A DNA stretch of 64,000 nucleotides from Phallus indusiatus (lineage: Eukaryota; Basidiomycota; Agaricomycetes; Phallales; Phallaceae). Of the stretch, positions 1 to 12,169 are shown piece by piece; position 1 is the stretch's first letter, and every line of letters starts with the position of its first letter. The position numbers were made by a program, and so were the translations under genes. The notes under the pieces are model-generated. The model searched no databases. It was given only the letters and a program-made list of their open reading frames with translations, and had not been told where the DNA came from. The DNA lies in the NCBI GenBank assembly GCA_027605045.1, contig JAQFWX010000005.1:496001-560000 (forward strand), given 5' to 3'.

Positions 1-401
1 ATAACAATCCTGACAGGCCCATGATATAATATAATAGTGTTCGTTGACAGATAATACATTATCAACTGAGAGACAAGTCCGAAGTTCACTTCGCAAATGA
101 AAAACTGCGGCGAACGCTGATCATTACCAATACGCTACCATTGCTATTTATGATTACTGGCGGTCAGCTGCTCACGTATTCCTTCGTTTGTAGGCTACAT
201 ACAATCCGAATTATATCTGATAGAATAATCTGGGAGTACAACTCTATTTTTAGGACTTAGCTGAACACGTGTATATGCAATCTACACGAGGCTGATTCAG
301 AATCGATATCGAAATAATATCAACAGGAACAATGTTCAAGTCAAAGCAGCATGGGGTATAAGAGCATCCGGCGTTCATTGGATCTTGGACCACAGTGACA
401 C
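1..401. other. window edge, no gene recognised
   Basis: Short open frames exist but none has recognisable composition or splice structure. It is probably the 3' flank of the bZIP gene that follows; a minus-strand open frame at 250-450 could be an alternative last exon of that gene. Confidence 0.3.
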
Positions 402-1666
402 TCAAAAAGCTCTCACAGTTGAATAGGGCCATATTTGGAGATCGGACCAAGGGCCGTTTGTGGAAATACTCAGCGGCGCATGAGTATTAACCTGGGTTCG
501 CTTCGCAGAAGCCCCGCTATTAGAGTCATAGTAGGAAAGCATCTCATCCTGTAGAAGAAATTGACAAATTTCAAAACTTTGAATTTTCATCTAGAAGAAA
601 TAATATGTCACCTTTTCTTGCTTCCCAATCGCATTCATTTGAATTGGAGGAGAGATGTCGCAGTTACGCAAATAAGGTGATTCGTGAAAATGGTTTGGTA
701 TCTGCGAAATTAAGGAAAAAAACATCGTTACTAGGATCCACAGAATTCTGAGAGACGAAAGGTTCGAAAACAAGGTCTTATAACGAAGACTTAAAAACAG
801 AAAGAAATTAATACTCGCCAAATATGGAGTTGGAGCAGCCTCAGAAGAGGCACTCGAAATGCTCGATGTTGATCGATTTCTAGCATGGCCCCAGGAAGGC
901 GGAGAATCAGCCTGTGGTGGGGTTGGGATATACGATGTCCATGGGGATTGTTCATCTCTCAAAAGTGGCGTTGATTGCGACGTCTCAGGAATAGTCATTC
1001 CTCCTGGACCTTGTAAATGGTAACCACGGCTTTGAACGCTGGGAGACGGTGGTATCAGATGGTTGGACGAAGGCACAAGCTTATGAGTGGCAGGTTCGAT
1101 GCCAGGACCGACCGAGTCCTATAGACAGAATGAACTAGGATCACAAGTTCTCGCTTTTTTTAAAAGTGGCACAAGGGCCAAAATGATACTCGCCAAGTAC
1201 GTGTATCGAAGCTCATTCTCACCCGAAGATGATACTCGGCGGCGCTTTGGGGGGCGCCGTTGCTCTTCTGAAGGCATGGCGTTTTGGGGTGTCATAACAG
1301 ATGATATAGAGAAGTTGGCTGCCTGCTGAAGCTGAAGTTTACGAAGCTCTGCTCGAAGTGATTCATTTTCTTCTTTCAGCTCCCGCAGTTTAACTTGTGT
1401 GGTCGGCAAATTAGAGACATCTTCGGTAGAAAGCGCCAGTGCGGTTTGTAGTTTTGAAACGGTCTGCTCGAGCTAATAAAAAATTGTTGAATACAAATCT
1501 TTTGTACAGCGAGAGCGCGCGCTCTTAACGGAGAAAGAAGCGCAAGAGTTGGACATACTTGTTCGATGTAAGCCTTCCGTTTAGCACGATGCCTGGCTTG
1601 AGCCTTCGCATTTCGACTCTTGCCGGCCCAGATGTCGAGGGGAGGTGTTAATCCAACAGAAGACAT
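402..1666 (-). CDS. bZIP transcription factor
   Basis: Likely DNA-binding regulator acting in the nucleus as a dimer. The first exon starts at the ATG at 1666 and encodes 36 residues with the basic region NAKAQARHRAKRKAYIEQ. A clean GTATGT donor at 1558 joins in frame to an exon beginning at 1472, which reads LEQTVSKLQ and goes on with leucine heptads and an E/K/L-rich coil to about 1340. So the basic region and zipper are split by an intron of about 85 nt. The rest is Ser/Pro-rich (PSSNHLIPPSPS and PTPPQADSPPSWGH around 900-1060), like an activation domain. A donor GTGACA near 614 and an acceptor near 551 give a last exon ending at 402. Two internal junctions (around 1120-1240 and 700-830) could not be settled because the obvious donors are out of phase. 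Family membership is firm; the 3' half of the model and the end are tentative. Confidence 0.72.
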
Positions 1667-2786
1667 GAGGGAAAGAGAGGGAGAGAGAGCAAGGGGATAA
1701 ACGGTTAACATTCGATAAACCCTCACGTGCTGCAGCCAATTTAAGTCGATTTTAGATAAGTGCTAAATGTCTGGTCACGCTTAGTCACGCGTCACGTCCG
1801 ATCTGTCCGCTGTTAGAACTCCACACGGGGCTGGCTCCCTTGACACGTTCCCGGACTTCTCTTCAAAATCTATCCAAGTTCTCTGGTTATATTTGTGTTT
1901 CTCTTGGCTTAGTCAAAAATGTTGGAAAATACGAACCTTGCCCTATTTATGTCAACTTCGATTTTCTACACCACTGTCCTCGGTTAAACCGTTGCTACAG
2001 ATCTTTGAAGGCCGTATCATCGTGCTAAGTTGGACCTGCCGCCCTCAATATTTGACCTTGTTGCTTTTTTAAATATGTGGTTCCTTTGGTCTTAAACCTT
2101 ATTGGGCCTATCCGTCTAAGTTCAGCAACCATCAAACCATAATTAATATCCTTCTTGCTGCTGGAGTGCGGAGGTTATCGTCTGTGCATTCGGGAAGCCT
2201 TCCCAATGGTCAGAAATCAAAATTCGCTTCTGGCCTAGCGGCCAGGTCTTTCTCTCCCAAAAGCTCGCGAGCTCGCGAAGAAAGAGCCGGAAAAAAGAAA
2301 GAAAAGTCCATATCTTGTTGATTCTTCGCCATGTTGATACATCATGAAGTCAGCGGTTTTCCTTTTTTTTGCTTTTGGGAATGCCGCCCTGCATGGGAAA
2401 ATGTCTCGGTTTGGATACTACTCTCCGAATTGCACCAGCGTGTACATCACGAGGTCTGGCGAACATCTCTTAAACTTCTATTAATCGGCTCTGGCTCCGG
2501 GTTGATAAGGATAAATCTGACCACAAGCATATCCGTTTAGGAATGATGCGGTATCCAGCGCGGTCGTGTGTGTGCGTGTGTAAACAACGATAAACGATTT
2601 AATAAATCATCCAGGTCTCATCTTCAAGTATTTAGTCTGTTGTTTAACTTGGCATGCTAATCACAGTCGGATACACCGCGTCTGACATTAAGGTTTTGCT
2701 TTCAATGTTTTAGGGGTGGGGCCTGTGCTGGAGAGCCATAATATGCACAAATTTGCATTAATAGCCCATCAGTTTTCATATTGAAT
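1667..2786. other. intergenic, no gene seen
   Basis: About 1.1 kb between the bZIP start and the EMC2 stop. Open frames are short, without splice-linked partners. It contains a small GT-rich run near 2565-2582. It probably holds the bZIP promoter. Confidence 0.4.
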
Positions 2787-4067
2787 TCACTTGCCCAACC
2801 AAGCTACAAAAGCGTCTTTTCCGTGTACCTTTGTTCCAACCGATGTCGGGAAATATACACCGGTTAGTTGTTCCCTTGCAAGTTCGTTTAGCAATCTGAG
2901 ATGCTCGGCAGATGGAAGTGAAGTTTGGGACTCCGATGAGGAATTTGGAAATGATAAAAGACGCTCTGAAGTCTGCATGTAAAGAATAAATGAATGAAAG
3001 AAAATTTAGTGTGCTTCTTTCAGAGACGTCATTCTTTTTTAGAAAGAAGGGCAACAATACCAATTTGACACCCCACCATGCCCTTTTCGTGGCATTTCCT
3101 TCTTGCGCAGTTGAGGAATCGTCCATATCAATGACACGAAGATACGACTTTAAAGCCAATGGCACATCCCCTACTGTGTAGGCTGTTTCGGCAAATCTCA
3201 GATGGTGAAATGGATTTTGCGAGGCTAGGAGAAGGACATGGGCTAGGGCTCGTAAGGAAAGATCGTAACTGTGTAATTTGTTTTGATAGCTATCGTTTGA
3301 TATCACTGGTGACAAACTTGAAGGTTGAAATACCTACAGATTCAGTTCGGCATAAATGTCAGCTAGTTCTAGCCACCCCTCGACGTCGGTATAAAACGTA
3401 TCCAAGTATTTCGTTAGTTCATCCGCAGCCCGTAGAATGGAAGAGGGAGAGCCTTCACTGCGAAGAACAGCTATTTGCCGTTTCCACAAGGCCTGCAAAA
3501 GCGGAAGACCCACATCAAATCAAAGAACGGAGAACCTAAACCGATGAATCTACCGAATTAGCTTCATCTTCTGATAGTGCACTCTCGTAGAAGGCCAGTG
3601 CCTCTTTGGGTTTATTGTCGGCTTCAATACGAATTCCTTTCAGGCATTCAACACGTGGCGAGTCAGGAAACTGTTCCGTGAGCAGCTCGAGGCATTCCTA
3701 AGCACGAATAAAAAGTTTTGATCAAAAAAAGATTGAGGCAAGAAGGTCAGATGGACAACAGCAGCAGCCTGAAAGTTAAGCCAACGAATTCACAAAAATA
3801 GCAGCAAACTGACGTCTGCAAGTTCTAGTCGTCCGATGTCCATGGACGCCAAAGCAACCTGTTCTAGAAATGACCAGGCTTTTTGCCAAGAGCATAATGT
3901 CAGTAATTAAAACTAATTATCGCATGAAAGAATTGCGAACCCTCATCACCCATCTTTGTGAGTCCGCCATCTTGTAGAATGTTGACACCCTCCTGCACGA
4001 TTTGTTCCGAGGCCCGTGTACCTCGCGTTCGCCATGTTGCCAGTTTTTGTATCGCAGAAGTCGCCAT
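2787..4067 (-). CDS. EMC2: ER membrane protein complex subunit 2 (TPR protein)
   Basis: EMC2 is the cytosolic TPR scaffold of the ER membrane protein complex, an insertase for tail-anchored and multipass membrane proteins. The exons, read on the minus strand, follow the family order. The N-terminus has TSAIQKLATWRTRG and SEQIVQEGVNILQDGG, matching the family's SEQIV motif. Next come LASMDIGRLELAD, ECLELLTEQFPDSPRVECLKG and a TPR exon at about 3540-3640. Then comes LTKYLDTFYTDVEGWLELAD, followed by AHVLLLASQNPFHHLRFAET. The last exon (2787-2970) ends in GVYFPTSVGTKVHGKDAF, a fungal tail after the last helix. I chose the ATG at 4067 (MATSAIQ); another in-frame ATG lies 15 nt upstream at 4082. 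At least five introns interrupt it. No odd features. Confidence 0.88.
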
Positions 4068-4864
4068 GTCCCGTATATTCAAATATGGCAGGAGAAGCTG
4101 ACAACTCCTTTTTGTCAGTAGTCAGAGAATGCAGTCGATAATTATCGGTTAGCGTAAATGATTGACACGCTTTCGAATCTTCGCAATTGGAGCGGCGCTC
4201 GAGTCAGGTTTAACCTTACAACAATTTTGGCTCCGCCCCATAGTATCTCTGCTAAAGTTTAGCCTGGTGATCCGTCTGAGTTAAAGTTCACTAAGTATGC
4301 TTTGAGCAAAATTGCTGTCAATCTGCTTATTGATTTTTGAAAAAGCAGTCTCGCATTGGTGCAAGACTTTGAGATACAATAATACGCTGATTACTGCAGC
4401 GCCTGTCTCCATTTCGGACTGACAGGGAGGGGAGGAGAAGAAGAACCGTGTGTCTTATCTATTTATCTCAAGTAGCCGAAGTTGAAATTGCTCGTACGTG
4501 GAATCGTACTAGGCCATTTTATATTCGCCGACAAAGGCAGTGGGCACTAGTGTTTGCCACTTTCAAGGTTCGATTGAGTGCTTGATATGCAACTTGAAAT
4601 GAATCTGTTTCATGGTGCCCTGCCCTGACTAAATCTTAAGCTGCAATTCCTACTAGAGCGCTCTAACTAAACCTCAGATTTGAAAAAAGATTTAGGTGTT
4701 CTGACTCGAAAATCATCGGATTTTGTCTGTTGCTAGTCTATGTCCAACGACTATGTGATATCGGTGCCCAAAAGAATGAGTCATAAACGTACAAATCCCA
4801 AAGAAGGAAACCCTTTAATGAACCTGATGCAATGAGGTTTTATCATGTATACCCGGGCAACTCG
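4068..4864. other. intergenic, no gene seen
   Basis: Spacer of 0.8 kb between the EMC2 start and the amidase stop. It is AT-leaning with no supported exon. It presumably includes the EMC2 promoter and the amidase 3' UTR. Confidence 0.4.
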
Positions 4865-7239
4865 TCATTTCAAATGTTTCCCAATGACGTCCTTCAGCTG
4901 GGTTTTCGGTATGGCCTCCGGGTACGCCAGACGCTTCAGTCGGATTTGAGTCTTCTGTTCGAAAGCATAGGCGTATGTGATAAGATTATACTCAGAGTAA
5001 GCGGTCCCTATGAAGCAAATCCCAAAGGGCAGCCCAGGTGCGGTCATGCGAGTCGGTTTCGCGGGAGAGGGTTCAATGTCATCCGGTTGAAATCCAAGAG
5101 GAACTACAAAGTGTTAGCGCAAGTATCACGGGTCCGTCTCGACAAACCAAGCACCTGTTATCAAAGGGTAGCCAGCGACTGCTGAAGGCCTTGAACTGAA
5201 GCCTGTGAATTTATATCAGTAGGCTCAAGTATACTCAATCACTAAGCACGACTGATTCTCACCCCCAGTAGGGAGTACCATGCAATCCAAATTGAATTTT
5301 TTGAGACTTGCATCAATTCCATCCTCGCGTGCCATTTTCTGATTCAGAGCCAACTTTGTATAATACTCCTCATCCCTGATTGTCTTGTCGGCCCTGATAA
5401 ACCTAAGCAATGCAAGTCAGTCAACTGACTTGATTGGCATTCAAACGGAGTTGGTTTCCTTACCGAGATTGATCGTTGTAATAAGGCGAAATTAATTCCA
5501 AGTCAGCGTGCGCTTGATTGAATTCGATAACGTCGGCTAGGCTCCTCGTTCCAGAAGGTACTTCAACAAGGCGTTCTAGATAGGCTTTTAAATCGTACTC
5601 AAGTAACGTCTCAGAACCATTTATGTGTGCAGCCTTGAAATTCAAAAGCATTCACCTTGAGATCAGTTTCCAGACTGGAAAATTCTCTGGCAGTGATTTC
5701 AGCTTGTAGCTCCACTGCGTTCGGGAATTCAGCGGGGTCCACTATCGTTGCCCCTAATTCCCTCATCGTCTCCAAGGCCTCGTCAAATGATTTCTTCTTA
5801 TTATCGTCTACATCCTTCATAAATAGTCGCGGTACCCCAATGCGGACACTTCTCAAGCCGTCGCTTTTCAAGGCTTTCCTATAGTCTGGTATTTCACTAG
5901 GCTGACCGGACGTTCTCTCGTCTAACGGATCAGAACCTGCTATCACTGAGAGAATTATAGCTGCATCCGAAACATTTCGACATATCGGCCCAACAGTGTC
6001 TTGGACACTAGAAATAGGTACGACTAATAACTGATTGTAATTCAGCGTGAAGACGAGCCCAATGATGACGAACCTCCTGCTCTTGAAGTAAGTCCAACCG
6101 TAGGTTTAACGCCAACCAGATTGCAACGACCACTAGGAAAAGCGATGCTTCCATCCGTTTCCGTTCCCAGCGAGCCTTGTGTGTGTGCCCGAGTCAGAAA
6201 ATCCACAAGCTTGATACTGTTTCCTACCTGCCGCAAGTCCAATAGCAGTACTTATCGCACTCCCTGAGCTAGAACCGGAAGGATCGGCCTGGGGGTAATA
6301 TGGATTGGTGCCCTGACCACCACGGCCGCAGAAACCTGACGGAACGTCTCCCCTGAAATTGGACCATTCAGAAAGAGATGCTTTGCCCAATAATATCTTT
6401 ATACATAGTCTGAGTAGACTGGGTTTTATCCTATAAACAGGTACGTACTGCCCCCGCTGTCCGCAATTTAGCTGCGACCGTTGCGTCTTGAGGGACAACA
6501 CAACCAATTAATGCATGACTCCCTTCAAATAGATTTGACATTTTCTCGAATAGCAAATATAAAACATAATTTTATACCTGCTGTTGTGCTCATGCCTTGA
6601 AAAGTTGATAAACCTTTATCAAATCATAAATGAATAACATTTGAAGCACTCACCCTCTTCGTGCAGTGTAGCAATGTTGTCCTTTAACAAAAGCGGAATT
6701 CCGTGTAAATGTGTACGTGGACCTTTAGACGTTCTTTCAGAATCTAAAGCCGCGGCTTGTTCCAACGCCTTTGGGTTGATTTCGAGAACAGCACGAAGAG
6801 CGGGACCTTGTGTATTTACTTCCTCTATTCTTTGAATATAGGCCTTATTTCCAGCTGTCAGAAACGTGAAATATCGTATTATATTGCCTACCTTGACTAA
6901 ATCCACACTCGAAAAATGTCCTTTTTCCAAGCCATGCTGCAACTCGTCGATGGTCGCTTCATAAAGATCGGGAAGTTCTTGCTGGGAACTAAAGAAGTCC
7001 CCAATAAGAGCCTTACTCGCAGAAAAAATCTATTGTAGTAAGAAAGCTGTTCAGTTGAAGAACAAAACAAAACTATGGACACAGTGTATGCTGCATGACC
7101 TTCATGTGTGTGAATGGGAAAAACCTCGTTACACAAGGCTGGCCTCCCCGAGTCGGAAAGCTCAGAAAGATCTACACACAGGAAAGCCACGAGACCTGAG
7201 CACTTGAACACTTACCTTGTGAGTGAATTGGGATGCCAT
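4865..7239 (-). CDS. amidase signature-family hydrolase
   Basis: Amidase-signature serine hydrolase that cleaves an unidentified amide. The visible Ser-cisSer-Lys machinery is: HGIPLLLKDNIAT with the catalytic Lys (near 6690); the Gly/Ser block DPSGSSSGSAIS (near 6260); and LGTETDGSIAFPSGRCNLVG with the nucleophile Ser in DGSI (near 6130). Downstream blocks RIGVPRLFMKD and the C-terminal GLPFGICFIGTAYSE plus YAYAFEQKTQIR complete the fold. The start ATG at 7239 gives MASQFTHK, followed at once by a consensus GTAAGT donor; the second exon is either the one at about 7030 (ALIGDFFSSQQELPDLY) or a small one near 7150. Many introns. There is no convincing signal peptide, so it is likely intracellular. 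It resembles fungal general amidases more than GatA, because no Glu-tRNA-specific context is present. The substrate cannot be read from sequence. Confidence 0.85.
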
Positions 7240-7702
7240 TACCTGTTACAATGATTAACGAGGCTATCTTGTGGTGGGAGCGTTTGGCAGCCGGGTATCC
7301 CTTGCCGGATTCTTTGCAATAGAGTAATCACACCCGCTACGTGGGAATCTGAGACGATGCAACCAATCTTACAACTCCAAAGGCTGTAGATAGCGAGTTT
7401 AATTTGGAAGTATTTCTCCGGTATATCCGATTGAAAGATGTACAATTCTCATTCATAATTTTGAAATTTTGTCAGTTGTGTGTTACTTGTAACTCAAAAT
7501 CAGATCAATGTTACCACATGCTACTAGTAGTTTTTTTTCTCAGGAGATATATGCGGGCGGTCTAGAAGGCTGCAAATTACTATGCAGCGGCTGGTAGTTT
7601 ACAGGTATACAACAGCTCTCGTGACTTGTAATAAATTACCAAAAAAAAAACTGGCAAACAAAGTATGAAAAACTCGATTGACACTACGTCGTTCCTAAAG
7701 AT
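7240..7702. other. intergenic, no gene seen
   Basis: 460-nt spacer between the TOF1 stop and the amidase start. It has a poly-A-like run near 7640-7652. No coding signal. Confidence 0.4.
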
Positions 7703-10700
7703 TCAGTCCTCTTCATCTGAAATCATTACGACTGTCCTGCGACGATGTAAAGGCTTCACGGGTACTGGATCATCGGGACTAGAATCCGATCCATCATCCA
7801 TAAAAAGAGGCTCTTTCCGAGCCCCGCGAGTTTCTGAAGGAATAGAAGGTGAATTCATTTCGCGACTTTCCGCGTTTTCATTCGGCGGAAGATCACTAGT
7901 GACACTAGTTTTGGCCTTCGGCTTGGGTTTAGGTTTCGGTCTTGGAATGGGCACTTCCGAATCCTCATTGAATGATTCCCCCCCGTCACTCCTGTCACTT
8001 CCGGAAGATTTTGAGTGTTCATCCAACTCGTGCATCGTTTCGGGCTCCTCGCTTCTCCTTTCCAAACCGGCAGAACCCTTGCGTTTTTTAAATCCCCTTC
8101 CATCTTTATCGATTTTTTTCTTTCGCTTTTTAGTTCCGGTGGGTTTCATCGTAGCACTCAATCCTTGCGCAGCGGCCAACGAAGTACGCTCTCTCAAAGC
8201 GGCTTCGTTTTTGAAGAAAGTTTCATCATCCCCCAATTCCGCGTCACTATCTTCAATGAATTGCGCTGACTTGTATTGAACCCCTTCCTTTTTCTTCCGA
8301 GCCTTACGTGTACGACTTTCTAATTCTTCCTCATCGCTAAGTTCTTGAGGTTCTTCGCTGGGAGGCCTACGTCGCCGACGCTTAGCTTTTTTGTTGAGCA
8401 TTTGAGAAGCTTTCTTTCCGTTTAAATCAATAGGACTCTCCAAAAATTGATTGATTACCGACAACGATTCATTCAAATCGGAAGGGAGTATTGCAGCAGG
8501 GACATACCACTCCAGTTCATCGGCATCTAGCGAACAGTTCATAGAAACATTCCAATACTTCGAATTTACTCACTATCATCGAGGACGAAAAATTTGACCA
8601 GACGGCAGAGGAGTTTGAATTGGGGATTTTTCGTTGCAGCTTCCACTTGTTCATCATTTACATAGGGTATCACTAAATTCACAAATTGAGTTGTCACTTG
8701 TGCTCGACTGAAAAAGTACATACAATAGTCTTCGAACTTCGCTACGGCATCCGGCGACGGTTTTTGCAAGCTCCCTGCTTTTCTTCCGCTAGAACTATCG
8801 TCGTGATCCTCATCTTCATCAGTCCCATTGTGATCAGTTTCTTCAACAATGCGTTGACGAATGCCAATGACAGTCGTCAGAATCTTAACAAATTCGTTAC
8901 AATCGGCCAGAGGAACAAAAACAATACTAAACCTCTTTCATCCAATCTACCATGTGTTTTTTATTGGATTCAATAAGACACGCAATAGCAATGCCGACTT
9001 GTTGGCTCCATGAATAACCTTTCTTTACTTTCACTTCGGGATGGTCCTTTGAAAACTAAGACTCCGCAGATGAGTAGGCTCAGCTACAACTACCATTATA
9101 AACTTACAACGTCCTCAACGTCTTTTCGACCGCGACTGCTTTTCTCTGGTTCCCAGCTAGAAAATGGCTTCCATAACCCCCGGTTTTTTGGAAAAAAAGC
9201 CTGTCTAACATCAGCATTCTAAAAGGAAGTGATTTCTTTATGATTATAATCTCACTTCAACTAATAGAAACGGTTCCTTCTCAACCGCTTTGAAAAACTG
9301 TCGTACAATATAGTTGACCAACTGGATCAGCTCCTTGTAAATTTGCGTTTTAGGAAAAATGGCCTGTTCTGCCAGAATACTCTTTAGCAAGTCCAAGGTT
9401 GAAACCTAGCGACTCAAATTTCAAAAATAAACGGATTTGTAAACTTGAGCCTCGTACTTTGAAATATAATCCTTCCGCCTTGGCCTTAACGGCTTGGCGA
9501 TGTATCAAAGAAACGACACGCTTGATGTTGTCCTCACTCAGCTCTCTGAATCGGCTAAGATAAGTAAGAAGCGTCTGAGTAATATCTTCGCTGGCAAATT
9601 TCTGTAAAAAAAATTCGAGCACAGGAAAAGGATGGAATGAAGGGTTTGCTACTCTACCGCTTCGAATTTGTCAAAAGTAAACATCTGCTCCTCAATTATA
9701 TCTTCATCAATCTGCTGAACTACCTCCTCGACGTCATCAACGTCAAGAATGTCTTCACCCTCTAAAGTACCAAATATTAAATAACCTTGGTGCTTTAATC
9801 GTAGAACAAACCAACCTTTGCGTTGTCGTCGATTTTTCGCCCGCATGCGACGTCGCCTTATATAAACGTCGCCCTTCTTCTTTCCCCATTTTTCCAACAT
9901 CCGCAGCAAAATGTAAGCCAGGTATATAGTTGAGTCAAGATATCTTTAGTTAAGAAGGAATTTAGCCAGCATTAAAACTGATTCTGAAAATACGAACGCG
10001 ACGCTTTGCTCTTTGTATCCCAATAAACCGTCATATGCAAGATCAAGAATCTCGCCGTTGTAATACAGTTGATGTTGCAAGACTTCTGCAGCTTCACGGA
10101 GGTTGGCATCAGAGGCGGAAGACATCGCGTCGATTAGGAGTAACAATTGCGTCAGGCATTCCACACCCGCCTGTAGCTCTATCCATTGTTTAGGCTGCGC
10201 ATGACCATCTCAATTCTCTACCTAAAAGATAGTTATGGTGCTTACCTTTTCATCGAGAGCGCCTCTCATCCTACGCAATATCCACACTACCCAACTCCGT
10301 TCAACAACTTCAACAACCATCTGAAAGTTAGCGGCCCACGCTGAACGATCATTCTCGGTTTCCTTTCTTGAGGAAGATGATAGGAAAAATTCAAGAAACC
10401 ATTTCGTCAAGAACAAAAGACGAAGGTTATCTTTTTCTGTGATTTTCGGCCTTTCGGACTGGATGTCCTTCAGCAAAGAAGATAAAAAGGCTGCAAAGGT
10501 GTTAAAGATGTACCAACGGAAGACATTCATAGCTCACGGTTGAAGCAAAACTCAAGGAACTCTCTCGCGATACCTTGGAGGACGGTTAACGCCTCTGAAC
10601 TAAGGTTGTCCTGTGTACCTAATTCATCCTAAACATTGTTATGTATTCAAATCAACCTCGAAAAAGAAAAAACCAACTCACAAGTGTCCTGGTCTTTTTG

Positions 10701-11817
10701 TACTTCGCCTTCTTGGTCGTATCCACGATATCCCTAGCCTCCTTCTTGATAGCCTCTTGACTATGCAAGATCATTGGCTGAGACTCCTGACTGGTTCTGA
10801 CAGTTATAGTAGTACCAAACCGACTATGACGTGAAGCAGCATGTTTCTGAACTAAACGCTTGCGTTTTCCTTCTATCGCCAACAGATTCATCAAATCAGT
10901 CTTGTTAGCCTATAAAAAGTTATTAAACAGCACATGATCGTCACGAATAACCTTACTTGTTGACGATTTTCAACAAGTGCGGTGGGCCTAACTCCTCTAA
11001 AAAGAAGGTAAAATGTTTCCAATAGAATTGTATTCCAGCTATTGATGAGAGGATCTTGCTCAGCATTGACAGCTAAAGCGATCAACGCGTCGTGAATAAA
11101 CGCATTGGAAAGGGTGACAATCAATTTGCTCTTCGCGTGTTCTTAGTAAATGTGGCGCTTGAATGACATAGCGCTTACTTGTAGGTTGGAGTATTCTGCT
11201 TGGTCGCTACTTTGGGTTGAGACGGAAGGAAGATCCCGGATGAAAGCAAGGTTTCGTATCAGGTACAGAACAATGCTGATAATTTGGCCATCCCTATCCG
11301 TTCTTTCTTTCTTTGTCTTGGTCAAACAGGGAAGTATGATTCCGAAAATGGCCTGAAGGACACCAGGCTGTAAGAGAGTGGCTTTATAGCTCAAATGAGA
11401 GTTTAGAAGAACGGTGAAATCGGCCTTGGCATCAATTATTTCGTCAAGCTCCAAGAGCTCCGCCGCGATATCTATCGGCCATGTCATGGACGTTATGAGC
11501 TCGGCACATATGATGGCGCATTTGTCTTCTACCGCACCCTTGCCAGCGGTCTCTAGGATAATCGGTACAAGATCGTTTTGAAGAACGCGAGCTTTCCAAA
11601 AAATACGAGCCACCGTGCGGTCGTCATCCGTATCGTCCTTTCGCCAAAACTTCTTCAAGTCCTTCAGACATCCATACGCCTCATCACCGAGAACGTACTT
11701 GCCACCTTGTTGTCCTCCAAGCGCGCTGATTACTGAAGTAATTGCGGGACTCAAAATGGCGGCCCTATCGACTTCGGGGCTTCCTTCAGAATGTGTGTTA
11801 TCTTCATCGTCAACCAT
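7703..11817 (-). CDS. TOF1: Timeless/Tof1/Swi1 fork-protection protein
   Basis: Replication fork protection subunit (Tof1-Csm3 / Swi1-Swi3 / Timeless-Tipin), needed for fork pausing, checkpoint signalling and cohesion. The first exon (11143-11817) carries the Timeless N-terminal domain: KYVLGDEAYGCLKDLKKFW, then KDDTDDDRTVARIFWKARV and ITSMTWPIDIAAELLELDE. Later exons contain the family blocks YLLFRGVRPTALVENRQQ (near 10990), SRHSRFGTTITVRTS (near 10810), LREAAEVLQHQLYYNGEILD (near 10070) and MLRMLEKWGKKKGDVYIRRR (near 9880). The last exon (7703-8542) is a charged, low-complexity tail rich in Lys/Arg and Glu/Asp, with a PKPKPKPKAK run, ending in RRTVVMISDEED. I prefer the ATG at 11817 (MVDDEDN); an in-frame ATG at 11832 is also possible. 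It has more than ten introns. It lies head-to-tail after CSN1. Confidence 0.88.
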
Positions 11818-12169
11818 CCTCGCTGAAGCCAATTGGCAATCAAAGAGATGGAGAAGTCGATCGTGACACGCACTTGACTGACGTGACAGAGCTCTAGTGT
11901 GCCAGAATCAAAAGACAACTTGTAATATCGAAATGACTTTTTAAGTTTTATTTCATCAGCTTTAATGAGGTACACGACAACTTAATGTATAAAAGTTTGT
12001 CTAGTTGAACCTTGGTCACCAGATGGACCTGGTACTCAGTAGGTTGTACCCTCTGAGCGACTGCGTACCTAAGTTTTGTCACCACAAAGAAAAACGTCAT
12101 GGTTATGCCAATTATGCTATTGATGCTTTGCGAGAGAAATGCATGATACATATGCGAACGATAGGACGA
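11818..12169. other. intergenic, TOF1 promoter side
   Basis: About 350 nt between the TOF1 start and the CSN1 stop. No coding signal; it presumably contains the TOF1 promoter and the CSN1 3' UTR. Confidence 0.4.

Noticed and set aside
7665..8279. 204-residue plus-strand Ser-rich frame
   Set aside because: Shadow of the acidic/basic tail exon of TOF1, which has a matching protein family on the minus strand.
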